Positions 50,480-58,204 of a stretch of 64,000 nt of DNA are shown here, piece by piece. The position numbers and the translations under genes were made by a program. The notes beneath the pieces were generated by a model. That model searched no databases. It saw nothing but the letters and a program-made list of their open reading frames with translations, and had not been told where the DNA came from. Each line of letters opens with the position of its first letter. The first letter of the stretch is position 1. Location of the stretch: NCBI GenBank assembly GCA_040755725.1, contig JBFMAI010000039.1, forward strand, positions 186,001 to 250,000, in the 5' to 3' direction. The stretch comes from JBFMAI01 sp040755725. Lineage in GTDB: Bacteria > Planctomycetota > Phycisphaerae > UBA1845 > Fen-1342.

Positions 50480-51010
50480 ATGGCCCGATTCTGCATGTTT
50501 GGCGGCCAGGACGGTCAGTTGCAACCGACGGAGAGCGTCCACGTGACGATCTTCGGCGGCGCCGAGTGGCGCCGCGCACCGACGGCGACGCACATCACGG
50601 AAACGCGACGCCAAACGGCCGGCTCGGTCGGCGGCATGGGCTACGTCTTCATCACCGTTTTCGGGGGGGCGGAAGTGATCTGGCCCACGCTGGTGGAGGA
50701 GTACCTGGCATTGCTCGATGCCGTTCGCACCGGGGCCCTGACCCTGGGCGATTGGGACGAGCACCTGGGACGCCGGGGCGGCCACACCGCGCTGCGCGTT
50801 CACGCGTTCACGCTGTTCGGCGCCTTCGACGGCGATGCACTGCCCAGCGAGGACAAGGAACTGGACGACCTGAGCGTCCACCAACACCTCGGGCACATTC
50901 CCGAAGCAGCCGTGCGGGTGCTCGTGCCGGCCATCGGGCAGCGCGGCGTCAGCCGGCTCGCCGCCGTGCGGCACGCGGTGGCCCTGACCGTGCAGGGGCC
51001 GAGAGATTGA
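50480..51010 (+). CDS. LiaF-like/cell-wall-response domain protein
   Basis: A 176-residue cytosolic-looking protein with three repeats of a V-T-x-F-G-G-A-E type strand: HVTIFGGAEWRRAPTAT, FITVFGGAEVIWPTLVEE and AFTLFGAFDGDALPSE, the pattern of the LiaF C-terminal (cell-wall-active antibiotic response) beta domain. No membrane helix is seen. Function is unknown; such domains modulate envelope-stress sensors in Firmicutes. The start MARFCMFGGQDG at 50480 is preferred; a GTG at 50402 would add 26 residues translated from intergenic sequence. It is bounded by two direct copies of a double-hairpin repeat, which is unusual and might reflect mobility. Confidence 0.5.
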   Translation: MARFCMFGGQDGQLQPTESVHVTIFGGAEWRRAPTATHITETRRQTAGSVGGMGYVFITVFGGAEVIWPTLVEEYLALLDAVRTGALTLGDWDEHLGRRGGHTALRVHAFTLFGAFDGDALPSEDKELDDLSVHQHLGHIPEAAVRVLVPAIGQRGVSRLAAVRHAVALTVQGPRD

Positions 51011-51033
51011 GGGATTCAGGATACCCGTCAGAA

Positions 51034-51081
51034 CCCCGCACGCCGGTGCGCGGCGAAGCGGCCCACCACTGGCCTGGTGGG
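51034..51081. repeat. Double-hairpin repeat, copy 3
   Basis: A CCGCAC-GCCG-GTGCG hairpin followed by CCCACC...GGTGGG (51062-51081) and the same TTCTGTT tail as copy 2. It is in direct orientation relative to copy 2, on the other side of the LiaF-like gene. Confidence 0.65.
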
Positions 51082-51108
51082 TTCTGTTAACGGCTCCTGG
51101 GCGTTGCG

Positions 51109-51226
51109 GCGCGCCTCGGCTCCGCAGGAGCCTCGCCCTCCCGCACCGCGTGCTCGCGCCCGGCCATTCAATGGCAATCGCACGACACGAGAGGGCCCTC
51201 CCGGCTCGCCGGGGGGCTGCCCTCCC
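51109..51226. repeat. Degenerate GGGAGGCTCGCCCTCCC-type repeats
   Basis: Two damaged partial copies (CGCCTCGGCTCCGCAGGAGC then CTCGCCCTCCCGC; and GAGGGCCCTCCCGGCTCGCC then GGGGGGCTGCCCTCCCC) in the 261-base gap upstream of the GH65 gene. Confidence 0.45.
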
Positions 51227-51250
51227 CTGCCGCAAGTCGCCCACGGCCCG

Positions 51251-51256
51251 TATAGT
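51251..51256 (+). promoter_or_regulatory. Candidate -10 box for the GH65 gene
   Basis: TATAGT in CGTATAGTGTCGCC, 16 bases before the ATG at 51272, so the leader would be only about 9 bases and without a Shine-Dalgarno sequence. The upstream CTGCCG is a weak -35. Confidence 0.4.
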
Positions 51257-51271
51257 GTCGCCAACGAACGC

Positions 51272-53593
51272 ATGAGCGAGTTGGACACCTGGACCGTCGT
51301 CAACACCAGCCCCGACGCCCACACCCTGGCGCAGTGGGAGAGCGTCTGCACCATCTCCAACGGCTACCTGGGTCTGCGCGGCCGGCTGGCCGAGCAGCGT
51401 GGCGGAACCTACCCCGGCACGTTGATTAACGGCGTGTTCGACGAGCTCGACGTGTTCGGGCAGCTTCGGTTGTCCGGCGAGGAGCGCCCCTACCTCGACC
51501 CGCGATACTTTGACGCCGCCGGCCGCAGCCCCGCCATCGCCAATCTGCCCGATCCCCTTGCGGTGCGTGCGTTCGTGGGCGAGTCGGAAGTCAGCGTGGG
51601 CCGCGGCGAGATCACCGGCTTCGCGCAAAGCCTGGATCTGCGGACCGGGCTGTACCGCTACCGGTTCGAGTATCGCGACGCGCAGGGTCATACCACACGC
51701 GTCGAGATGGAGCGCTTCGCCTGTCTCCGTCATGCCCACCGCGTCTTCATGCGTTACACGCTCACCCCCCTCGACCACGACGCGCCTGTACGCATCGAAT
51801 CCGGGATCAGCGGCGACGTGCGCTCCAACCTCACCGGCGAGCGGGTGCTGCGAGTGACCGAACGCTGCGCCTGGCCACCGCCCCGCGTGCTGCTGACGGC
51901 GTATCTGCCCGCCCGCGAGCACACGGTGCAGGTCGGCGTGCATCACACGCTGCGGCGGGGGACCCCCAGCGAGGGGCCGATCGGCGTCAACTGGCACGAT
52001 GCGGCGGCGACGCGCTACGTCTTCGCCCCGGCGCGCCGCGGTGAACCAATCACGCTCGAACGGGCCGTCGTCCTCGCCTGCTCCGAGGACCTGCGCCACG
52101 GGCTGCGGGTGGACCTGGGCGCCGAGCTGGACGCGGCGACGGCGCAGGGCTTCGACGCCGCCCTGGCCGAGCAGACGGTGACCTGGGCCGAGTCGTGGGC
52201 CCGCAGCGATGTTCAGATTGACGGGGACGACCCCGCCCAGCTCGGGCTGCGGTTCTGTCTGTACCACCTGCTGGCGGCGGCGCCCCGCTTCACCGATCGC
52301 CTGAGCGTGCCCGTGAAGCTGCTGTCGGGGGAGTTGTATCAGGGCAGCGTGTTCTACGACACCGAGCTATACGTCGTTCCGCTGTACACGTTCACCCAGC
52401 CGCCGCTCGCCCGCACCTGCCTCGATTTCCGCTGGGAGGGCCTGCGGGCCGGCCGCGAAACCGCGCGAAGCCTCGGCCTGGACGGCGCGAAGCTCGCGTG
52501 GCAGGCCGGCCCCCACGGCGAGGAGTGTCTGGGCCGCTGGTGGCGTTCGACCCACACGAACATCCACGTCAACGCGGATGTCGCCCACGCGCTGATGCAG
52601 TATGAACGCGCTACCAACGACGCGGCGTTTGTCGCCGAGCGCGGCATCGACCTGCTCGTCGAGACGGCCCGCTTCTTCGCGTCGCGCGCCACCCGCGACG
52701 CGGACCACGCCACCTTCGACCTGATCGGCGTCACGGGGCCGGACGAGGGGCACTTCGGCAGCGCCACCAACTTCTACACGAACCTCCTGGCCGCGCGAAG
52801 CCTGCGCTATGCGGTCGAGGTGCTCGCACACTTGGCGGCGTTGGATCCCGCGGCCCACGCGGCGGCGGTGCGCCGCCTGGGGTTGCGCGGCGACGAACCC
52901 GCCCGCTGGCGGGAGGTGGCCGCGGGGCTGCGCTGGGGGCAGGACGCCCCCACCGGCGTAATCGAGCAATGCGCCGGGTTCTTCGCCCTGCCCCGCTTGC
53001 CGACGGAACTGGCCGAGAAGCGCAAGACCGGCTACGTCAGCGTGGGTCGCTACCAGGCGCTGCTCCAGCCCGACGTGCTGCTGGCGTTGGCCCTGCGGCC
53101 GGATGACTTCGAGCTCCCCGTCCTGCGGGCCAACTGGGACTATTACAAAGACAAGAGCCTGAACTACTCGTCCGTGAGCTTCGCCGCCCACGCCCTCGTC
53201 GCCGCCGAGGTCGGCGACCTGGAGGAAGCCTACCGGCACTTCGTCATCACCACCGGGATGGACCTGGACGAAAGCTTGACCGGCCGACGCGATACGCACC
53301 TGGGGTTGCACGGGACGGCGGCCGGCGGCGCGTGGCGGTCCGCGGTGGAGGGCTTCGGCGGTTTTCGCCTGACGGACGCGGGCCCCCGCTTCCGCCCGCG
53401 GCTGCCCGCCCGTTGGGACCGCTTGCGGTTCAAGGTCGTGCTGCGCGGCGTCGAGATCACCGCCACGGTGACCCGCGACCAACTGGTGCTTCAGGCGGGG
53501 TCGCAACGCCGGGCCGAGGTCCCCGTCATGCTCGTCGGCCGGCCGGGGGTGCTCCGCGCCGGAGAAACGCTGGCGGTGGACTATCGGCTTTGA
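51272..53593 (+). CDS. Glycoside hydrolase family 65 (maltose/trehalose phosphorylase-like)
   Basis: A 773-residue GH65 enzyme; the family phosphorolyses or hydrolyses alpha-linked disaccharides such as maltose, trehalose or kojibiose. The N-terminal super-sandwich domain begins ISNGYLGLRGRLAEQRGGTYPGT; the (alpha/alpha)6 barrel contains VFYDTELYVVPLYTFTQPPLA, HTNIHVNADVAHAL, VETARFFASRATRDAD and GVTGPDEGHFGSATNFYTN, where E492 of GPDE is the probable general acid. The usual GPDEYHE/H is altered to GPDEGHF, and the C-terminal sheet domain is short. Most likely cytosolic (no signal peptide). It is monocistronic and convergent with cysE. Substrate not inferable; phosphorylase versus hydrolase is undecided. 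Confidence 0.83.
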   Translation: MSELDTWTVVNTSPDAHTLAQWESVCTISNGYLGLRGRLAEQRGGTYPGTLINGVFDELDVFGQLRLSGEERPYLDPRYFDAAGRSPAIANLPDPLAVRAFVGESEVSVGRGEITGFAQSLDLRTGLYRYRFEYRDAQGHTTRVEMERFACLRHAHRVFMRYTLTPLDHDAPVRIESGISGDVRSNLTGERVLRVTERCAWPPPRVLLTAYLPAREHTVQVGVHHTLRRGTPSEGPIGVNWHDAAATRYVFAPARRGEPITLERAVVLACSEDLRHGLRVDLGAELDAATAQGFDAALAEQTVTWAESWARSDVQIDGDDPAQLGLRFCLYHLLAAAPRFTDRLSVPVKLLSGELYQGSVFYDTELYVVPLYTFTQPPLARTCLDFRWEGLRAGRETARSLGLDGAKLAWQAGPHGEECLGRWWRSTHTNIHVNADVAHALMQYERATNDAAFVAERGIDLLVETARFFASRATRDADHATFDLIGVTGPDEGHFGSATNFYTNLLAARSLRYAVEVLAHLAALDPAAHAAAVRRLGLRGDEPARWREVAAGLRWGQDAPTGVIEQCAGFFALPRLPTELAEKRKTGYVSVGRYQALLQPDVLLALALRPDDFELPVLRANWDYYKDKSLNYSSVSFAAHALVAAEVGDLEEAYRHFVITTGMDLDESLTGRRDTHLGLHGTAAGGAWRSAVEGFGGFRLTDAGPRFRPRLPARWDRLRFKVVLRGVEITATVTRDQLVLQAGSQRRAEVPVMLVGRPGVLRAGETLAVDYRL

Positions 53594-53639
53594 CGCCGCT
53601 CGCCCCCTCCCACGTCGGCGACGCGGGGCTGTGTCGTCG

Positions 53640-54635
53640 TCAGATGCCCAGGCCCGGGTCGTCGAACGCTTCGGGCTGCGGTGGGGCGGCGGGACCGGCC
53701 GGGGCGACGGCGGGTGAGGGGCGGACCTTCAGAACGGGCGGGGTGATCGTGACCTGGTGCCCCGGTTCGACGTTTTGAGTCAGGAACACCGACCCGCCGA
53801 CGATGCAGCCGTCGCCCAGGCGGGTCTCGCCGCCGAGCACGATGGCGTTGGCGTAGATCGTCACGCGGTGGCCGACGGTGGGGTGGCGCTTGTAGCCGCG
53901 GATCAGCCGGCCGCGCTCGTCCTTGGGGAACGACAGGGCGCCGAGCGTGACGCCCTGATACAACTTGACGTGGTCGCCGATGTCGGTCGTCTCGCCGATG
54001 ACGACGCCGGTGCCGTGGTCGATGAAGAAGCAGCGGCCGATGCGGGCGCCGGGGTGGATGTCGATGCCGGTCAGCAAGTGGGCGTGCTCGGTCATGATCC
54101 GCGGCATGAGCGGCACGTTCATCTCGTACAGCTCGTGGGCGTAGCGGAACAGCGTGATGGCCAGGACCGCGGGGTAGGCGAGGATGACCTCGGCCAGACT
54201 GGTCGCGGCCGGGTCCCCGTCGTACGCGGCCTGCACGTCGTCCGCCAGCACGGCCCGCAGATCGGGGATGCGCTCCAGGAAGCGCGTGGCCAGCTCGGCG
54301 GCCTTGTCGCGGCAGGGCCGGGCGGCGTCGGCGGCATCGGGGCACTGGGTTTCGTGCTCGTGGCACAGGCATTGGAAGATCTGGTCGGTCAGTTGCTCCC
54401 AGAGGCGCGGCAGCAGTTCCCCGACGTGGTAGCTGATGTTGTAGCGCGTCAGGCCCTTGCGACCGTGGTAGCCCGGGTACGTCAGCTCCAGCAACGAATC
54501 ACAGATTCCGACGATCGCGTCCCGCGATGGCAGGTACTTGCGGTCGATGTGCCGGGTGCGGTCGTCCGCCTGATAGCTCTTGACGATCCGCGCCACTAGC
54601 CGCGGCAGGGTCTCGTCGAGGTGAATCGCGTCCAT
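53640..54635 (-). CDS. cysE: Serine O-acetyltransferase
   Basis: A 331-residue left-handed beta-helix acetyltransferase making O-acetylserine, the first step of cysteine synthesis. The hexapeptide-repeat core is unmistakable: GIDIHPGARIGRCFFIDHGTG, VIGETTDIGDHVKLYQGVT and TVGHRVTIYANAIVLGG. The conserved His-Asp pair in FIDHGTGVVIGET is present. The N-terminal helical region of about 180 residues is longer than in E. coli CysE and has several cysteines (FQCLCHEHETQC); the Pro-rich tail of 40 residues is extra. This form resembles the EpsC/long SATase group. The start at 54635 is set by GGAG 7 bases upstream. No cysK adjoins. Confidence 0.9.
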   Translation of the reverse strand: MDAIHLDETLPRLVARIVKSYQADDRTRHIDRKYLPSRDAIVGICDSLLELTYPGYHGRKGLTRYNISYHVGELLPRLWEQLTDQIFQCLCHEHETQCPDAADAARPCRDKAAELATRFLERIPDLRAVLADDVQAAYDGDPAATSLAEVILAYPAVLAITLFRYAHELYEMNVPLMPRIMTEHAHLLTGIDIHPGARIGRCFFIDHGTGVVIGETTDIGDHVKLYQGVTLGALSFPKDERGRLIRGYKRHPTVGHRVTIYANAIVLGGETRLGDGCIVGGSVFLTQNVEPGHQVTITPPVLKVRPSPAVAPAGPAAPPQPEAFDDPGLGI

Positions 54636-54660
54636 AGGAGGCTCCAGATTCCCACGTGAG

Positions 54661-54711
54661 CCACTGTGCTGGCACAGTGGACCGTCCGGTGTGCCACTGC
54701 TCTTGAGCAGT
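54661..54711. repeat. Pair of short palindromes
   Basis: CCACTGTG-CTGG-CACAGTGG (54661-54680) and ACTGCTCTTGAGCAGT (54696-54711), immediately upstream of cysE. I recall similar palindromes dispersed in planctomycete genomes. Confidence 0.55.
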
Positions 54712-54736
54712 CCGCTGCCCAGCCACGTCCACGGCC

Positions 54737-54843
54737 GGTGCGCAGCCCGGCCGCTACGGGGCGCGCCCGCCACGGCGGGCGAGACGCCCGCCCTCCCCCG
54801 TAGCGCCGGACCGAAGCCTGCCCGCCGTGGCGGGAGTCCGGCG
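54737..54843. repeat. Composite dispersed repeat, copy 2
   Basis: GTGCGCAGCCCGGCCGCTAC, then GCGAGACGCCCGCCCTCCCC, TAGCGCCGGACCGAAGCCTG and CCCGCCGTGGCGGGAGTCCG; matches 43389-43549 except for the hairpin insert there. It abuts the rng stop codon. Confidence 0.65.
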
Positions 54844-54846
54844 CGG

Positions 54847-57489
54847 TCACATGTGCGGCACGACGCGCCCGCGGGCGTCGGTGCAGGTGATCTCCACCTG
54901 GTCCAGACTGAAGTTGGGGTCGGGGCGGATCGAGACGCTACGCCGGTACTTGGTCTCCAGCTCGTGAATCAGGGCCCGCTTGCGGTTCTGAAGCAAGTAC
55001 GACACTTCCGGGGACACGGCCACCTCCACCATTCGGATGTGCTCGCGCGTGACGGCGAGCTGGAGCAGCCGCATCACGTCGAGCACGACCGACTCGGTGG
55101 TCTTGACCAGCCCGGTGCCGCGGCAATGGCGGCAGTCGCGGTAGATGCTGCGGGTCAGGCTGGCTCGTTGGCGCTGCCGGGTCATCTCGATCAGCCCGAA
55201 CGAACTGGTGCGGAGCACCTTGGCCCGCTCCTTGTGCTTCTTCAGGTTCTCGATCAGGCGCCGCTCGATGTCGCGCCGGTGCGACTCCAGCCGCATGTCG
55301 ATGAAGTCGCACACGATCACCCCGCCCAGGTCGCGTAAGCGAAGCTGCCGCGGAATCTCGTCGGCCGCCTCGCAGTTGATCTTGTACGCCGTGGCCTCCG
55401 CGTCGTCCTCCGTGCGGAAGCGACCGCTGTTCACGTCGATGGCCACCATGGCCTCGGTCTGGTCGATGACCAGCGAACCTCCACTCTTCAGGGGCACGTG
55501 CCGCGAGTGCAGCCGCTCCAGCTCGGCCTCGATCTTGTACTTATGGAAAATCGGCTCCGGGTCGGTGTAAATCACGACCAGGTCCTGCGAGCGCGGGCTG
55601 AAGATCGAGAGGAACTCCCGCGCCCGTTCCGCAACGTCGGCGTCATCGACGACGATGCGCTCGATGTCGTTGGTGAATACGTCGCGGATGGTGCGGATCA
55701 CCAGGTCCGACTCGCGGTACAGCTCCGCCGGGGCCGCCTCGTTCTGAATCCGCTTCTCCACCGCCCGCCACAGCCGCGTCAGGTACGACAGGTCGTTCTG
55801 GAGTTCGCGTTTAGTGCGGTCCAGCGCGGCGGTCCGGGCGATGAAACCCATGCCCTCGGGCAGCTCGAGCTCAGCCAGCACGTCGCGGAGCTTGTCGCGC
55901 GAGGTGTCGTCCTCGATCCGCCGCGACACCCCCAAGCGGCGCATCCCGGGCATCATCACGAGGAAGCGGCCGGGGATACTGAGGTAGGTCGACAGGGTCG
56001 GGCCCTTGGTGCCGATGCCCTCCTTGGTGACCTGGACGAGCACCTGCTGGCCGCGCCGCAGGCAGCGCTGGATGGGGGGACGGTTTCGCCGCGGCATCTT
56101 GCGCCCAACGTTCTCGGTCGGGGAGCCGCCGTCGGGGAAATACTGCGGGTGCAGGTCGGAAATGTGGAGGAAACCGTTCTTGCCCTGGCCGAAGTCCACG
56201 AAGGCCGCCTGAATGCTGGGCTCGACGTTGGTGATTACACCCTTGTAGATGTTGCCGACGTGGTTCTCGGCGGCGGCCCGCTCCAGGTAGATCTCCTCAA
56301 GCCGGCCGTCACACAGGATCGCGATCCGGCATTCCTCGCGCTGCACGGTGTTGATGATCATCTCACGCCGGCCGGCAACGGGCTTGCTCTCCACCGTGGG
56401 CTCGGCTTCCGCCTCCTCGCCCACAACCGCCACCGCCGCCCCACCACGGTGGTTCTCGTCGGTATCGTGGCGTGAGCGCCGACCGCCGCGACGCCGGCGC
56501 CGCCGGCCTTTCTCTTTCGATGGCGCGCCGGCGTCGCGCTCTTCGTCCGTCGGGGCCGCCAGGGCCGCGGCCTCGTCCCCGTTGTCCGCTAGTTCCGCGG
56601 CGGGAGCTTCCGGTTCGAGCTCGTCGTGATCGGTTCCGTTGGCAAAGGTCTCCGCCCGGGCGGCCGCGGCATCCTCCAGCCACGGCGGCAGCTCCTCTTG
56701 CTCCCCCGCCAGCCCCGTCACGCCGTTGTAAGCAGCGGTGGGTCCCTCCTCGCGGGGCGGAGGTTCCGGCAAGTCCTCGCGCCGAGGGCGCCGCGCCTCC
56801 GGAGTTGGCCGACGCGGCTGACTCGGGGCCGGCGTCGCACCGGACGCCTCACGCCGGCGCTTGCGCCGCAAACGGCGTCGCTGGCTGCGGGACAAGTGGG
56901 GCTGCCCCGTTTCCGGACCGCCCACGCGGGTCGGTGGGCCCGGGGCCGCAGCCGGGGGAGCCTCGGCGACCTCCGACTCCGGCTCCAAGGCGGCTTCGGT
57001 CGGCGTCTCCGGAAGCGGCGGTGGCGGCAGAGTCGCCGGCGGCGCGACGGGGGGCGCTGCACTCGCGGGCGACCGTTTGGTCACCGCCGGCACGTCCAGG
57101 GTCGGCAGCCGCGTGGGAAACGGCGGCGGGGCGACGGCGGGGAAACGAATGACGATCGTCCCGTCGGCCTCCTTGATTTCTGCTTTGGATTCGCCCGGCC
57201 CCGCGAGTGTCGCGGTGGTCTCACCCGGGGCCTCGGTCGGTTTCCGATGGTCCCCGTCCGTCGTCTTTCTCGGCTTGCGGGAGCCGCGTCGGCGCGGCGC
57301 CTTCGTGGATTCATCAGCGGACGCCGCCGGCGCGGACGCGGTCGCCAGGGCTTCGTCGCCAGTCGCCACCGTGCCGGGCGTGTCGGCCTCGGTCAGTTGG
57401 TCCGTCGCCTCGGGCTTCCGCGCTCGCGGCCGACGGCCGCGGGGGGTCTTCTTCGTGCTCTTCTTCGTAACCAAGTCAGTTCCTTTCAT
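54847..57489 (-). CDS. rng: Ribonuclease E/G with long disordered N-terminal extension
   Basis: An endoribonuclease (880 residues) for mRNA decay and rRNA maturation. The catalytic part starts at about residue 377 (MIINTVQREECRIAIL), with an S1 domain (HVGNIYKGVITNVEPSIQAA), catalytic Asp in VAIDVNSGRF and VCDFIDMR, and the zinc-link DCRHCRGTG. The preceding 376 residues are Pro/Ala/Glu-rich with two Arg-rich patches (SRSQRRRLRRKRRREAS and KGRRRRRRGGRRSRH), so a scaffold or RNA-binding arm sits at the N-terminus instead of the C-terminus as in E. coli RNase E. Start uncertain: the ATG at 57489 is used; a TTG at 57474 has a better ribosome site (AAAGGA). It overlaps the upstream gene by 14 bases. 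Confidence 0.92.
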   Translation of the reverse strand: MKGTDLVTKKSTKKTPRGRRPRARKPEATDQLTEADTPGTVATGDEALATASAPAASADESTKAPRRRGSRKPRKTTDGDHRKPTEAPGETTATLAGPGESKAEIKEADGTIVIRFPAVAPPPFPTRLPTLDVPAVTKRSPASAAPPVAPPATLPPPPLPETPTEAALEPESEVAEAPPAAAPGPPTRVGGPETGQPHLSRSQRRRLRRKRRREASGATPAPSQPRRPTPEARRPRREDLPEPPPREEGPTAAYNGVTGLAGEQEELPPWLEDAAAARAETFANGTDHDELEPEAPAAELADNGDEAAALAAPTDEERDAGAPSKEKGRRRRRRGGRRSRHDTDENHRGGAAVAVVGEEAEAEPTVESKPVAGRREMIINTVQREECRIAILCDGRLEEIYLERAAAENHVGNIYKGVITNVEPSIQAAFVDFGQGKNGFLHISDLHPQYFPDGGSPTENVGRKMPRRNRPPIQRCLRRGQQVLVQVTKEGIGTKGPTLSTYLSIPGRFLVMMPGMRRLGVSRRIEDDTSRDKLRDVLAELELPEGMGFIARTAALDRTKRELQNDLSYLTRLWRAVEKRIQNEAAPAELYRESDLVIRTIRDVFTNDIERIVVDDADVAERAREFLSIFSPRSQDLVVIYTDPEPIFHKYKIEAELERLHSRHVPLKSGGSLVIDQTEAMVAIDVNSGRFRTEDDAEATAYKINCEAADEIPRQLRLRDLGGVIVCDFIDMRLESHRRDIERRLIENLKKHKERAKVLRTSSFGLIEMTRQRQRASLTRSIYRDCRHCRGTGLVKTTESVVLDVMRLLQLAVTREHIRMVEVAVSPEVSYLLQNRKRALIHELETKYRRSVSIRPDPNFSLDQVEITCTDARGRVVPHM

Positions 57490-58204
57490 CCGCCGCGGGC
57501 CCATAAGCGGGCCCCGTCGGCTCGCAGTCCCATTGGACGCCGGTCCGCCGCACCCGATGCTGATAGGCGTCGGCGGCCAGGCCCAACTCCGTGAGAATCT
57601 CGCTCGGCCGGGCGGTGCGCTGCTGGTGATAGCTCAGCATCAGGCGCAGACGTCGCCCGTCCACTTCCAAGTTGTCGATGTACGGTCGAATGTCGAGGCG
57701 TCGTCGCGGGCGGTCCGGACCGCAGTCCCGCTCGATGACAAGCTGGTCGCGCTCCAGCAGCCCACGGGCGACGGCGGCCAACCCCGCGAAGTCCACGGCG
57801 TCGAGCGACACCTCGAAACACGCCCGCCGGGGCTGGGGCACCCGGCGCAGCGTGGGGGAAACGACGCGCTCCAGCCGGCTGGCCGCGGGCCACTGCGCCT
57901 GCAACGCGTCGTACAGCCCGCGTGGTTCGACCGGCTGAGTCAGCAGCAGCCAGGCACATTGGGCGTCGGCCGCGGTGCCCACACTCCTCGGCACGGGCAG
58001 GCTCAGCCGGGGCTGCGGATTGAACCCGCGCGAGTACACCAGCGGCCAGCCGGCTCGGACAAGGGCGCGCGCGACCCAGCGCCGCTCGTCATGGTGCGAC
58101 AAGAAACGCAAGTCGCCCGTGACGGTCCAGGTCACGACCACCGCCGTCCGCTCGGGCGCCGGGCCGCCCGCGTCCGTTGCCATCCTCGGCCGCTCCGCGA
58201 CCAT
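57476..58204 (-). CDS. TIGR03936-like radical-SAM-linked protein
   Basis: A 242-residue protein of the DUF2344/TIGR03936 group. The signature is clear in WTVTGDLRFLSHHDERRWVAR and YSRGFNPQPRLSLPVPRSVGT. In other bacteria this domain follows, or is fused to, a B12-binding radical SAM enzyme and is commonly encoded next to rng; the present gene keeps the rng neighbour but has no radical SAM partner in this cluster. Function is not established. Its start overlaps the ptsI stop by one base (TGATG), with AGGAGG upstream, and its end overlaps rng, so it is translationally linked on both sides. An internal ATG at 58183 is an alternative start. Confidence 0.82.
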   Translation of the reverse strand: MVAERPRMATDAGGPAPERTAVVVTWTVTGDLRFLSHHDERRWVARALVRAGWPLVYSRGFNPQPRLSLPVPRSVGTAADAQCAWLLLTQPVEPRGLYDALQAQWPAASRLERVVSPTLRRVPQPRRACFEVSLDAVDFAGLAAVARGLLERDQLVIERDCGPDRPRRRLDIRPYIDNLEVDGRRLRLMLSYHQQRTARPSEILTELGLAADAYQHRVRRTGVQWDCEPTGPAYGPAADERN

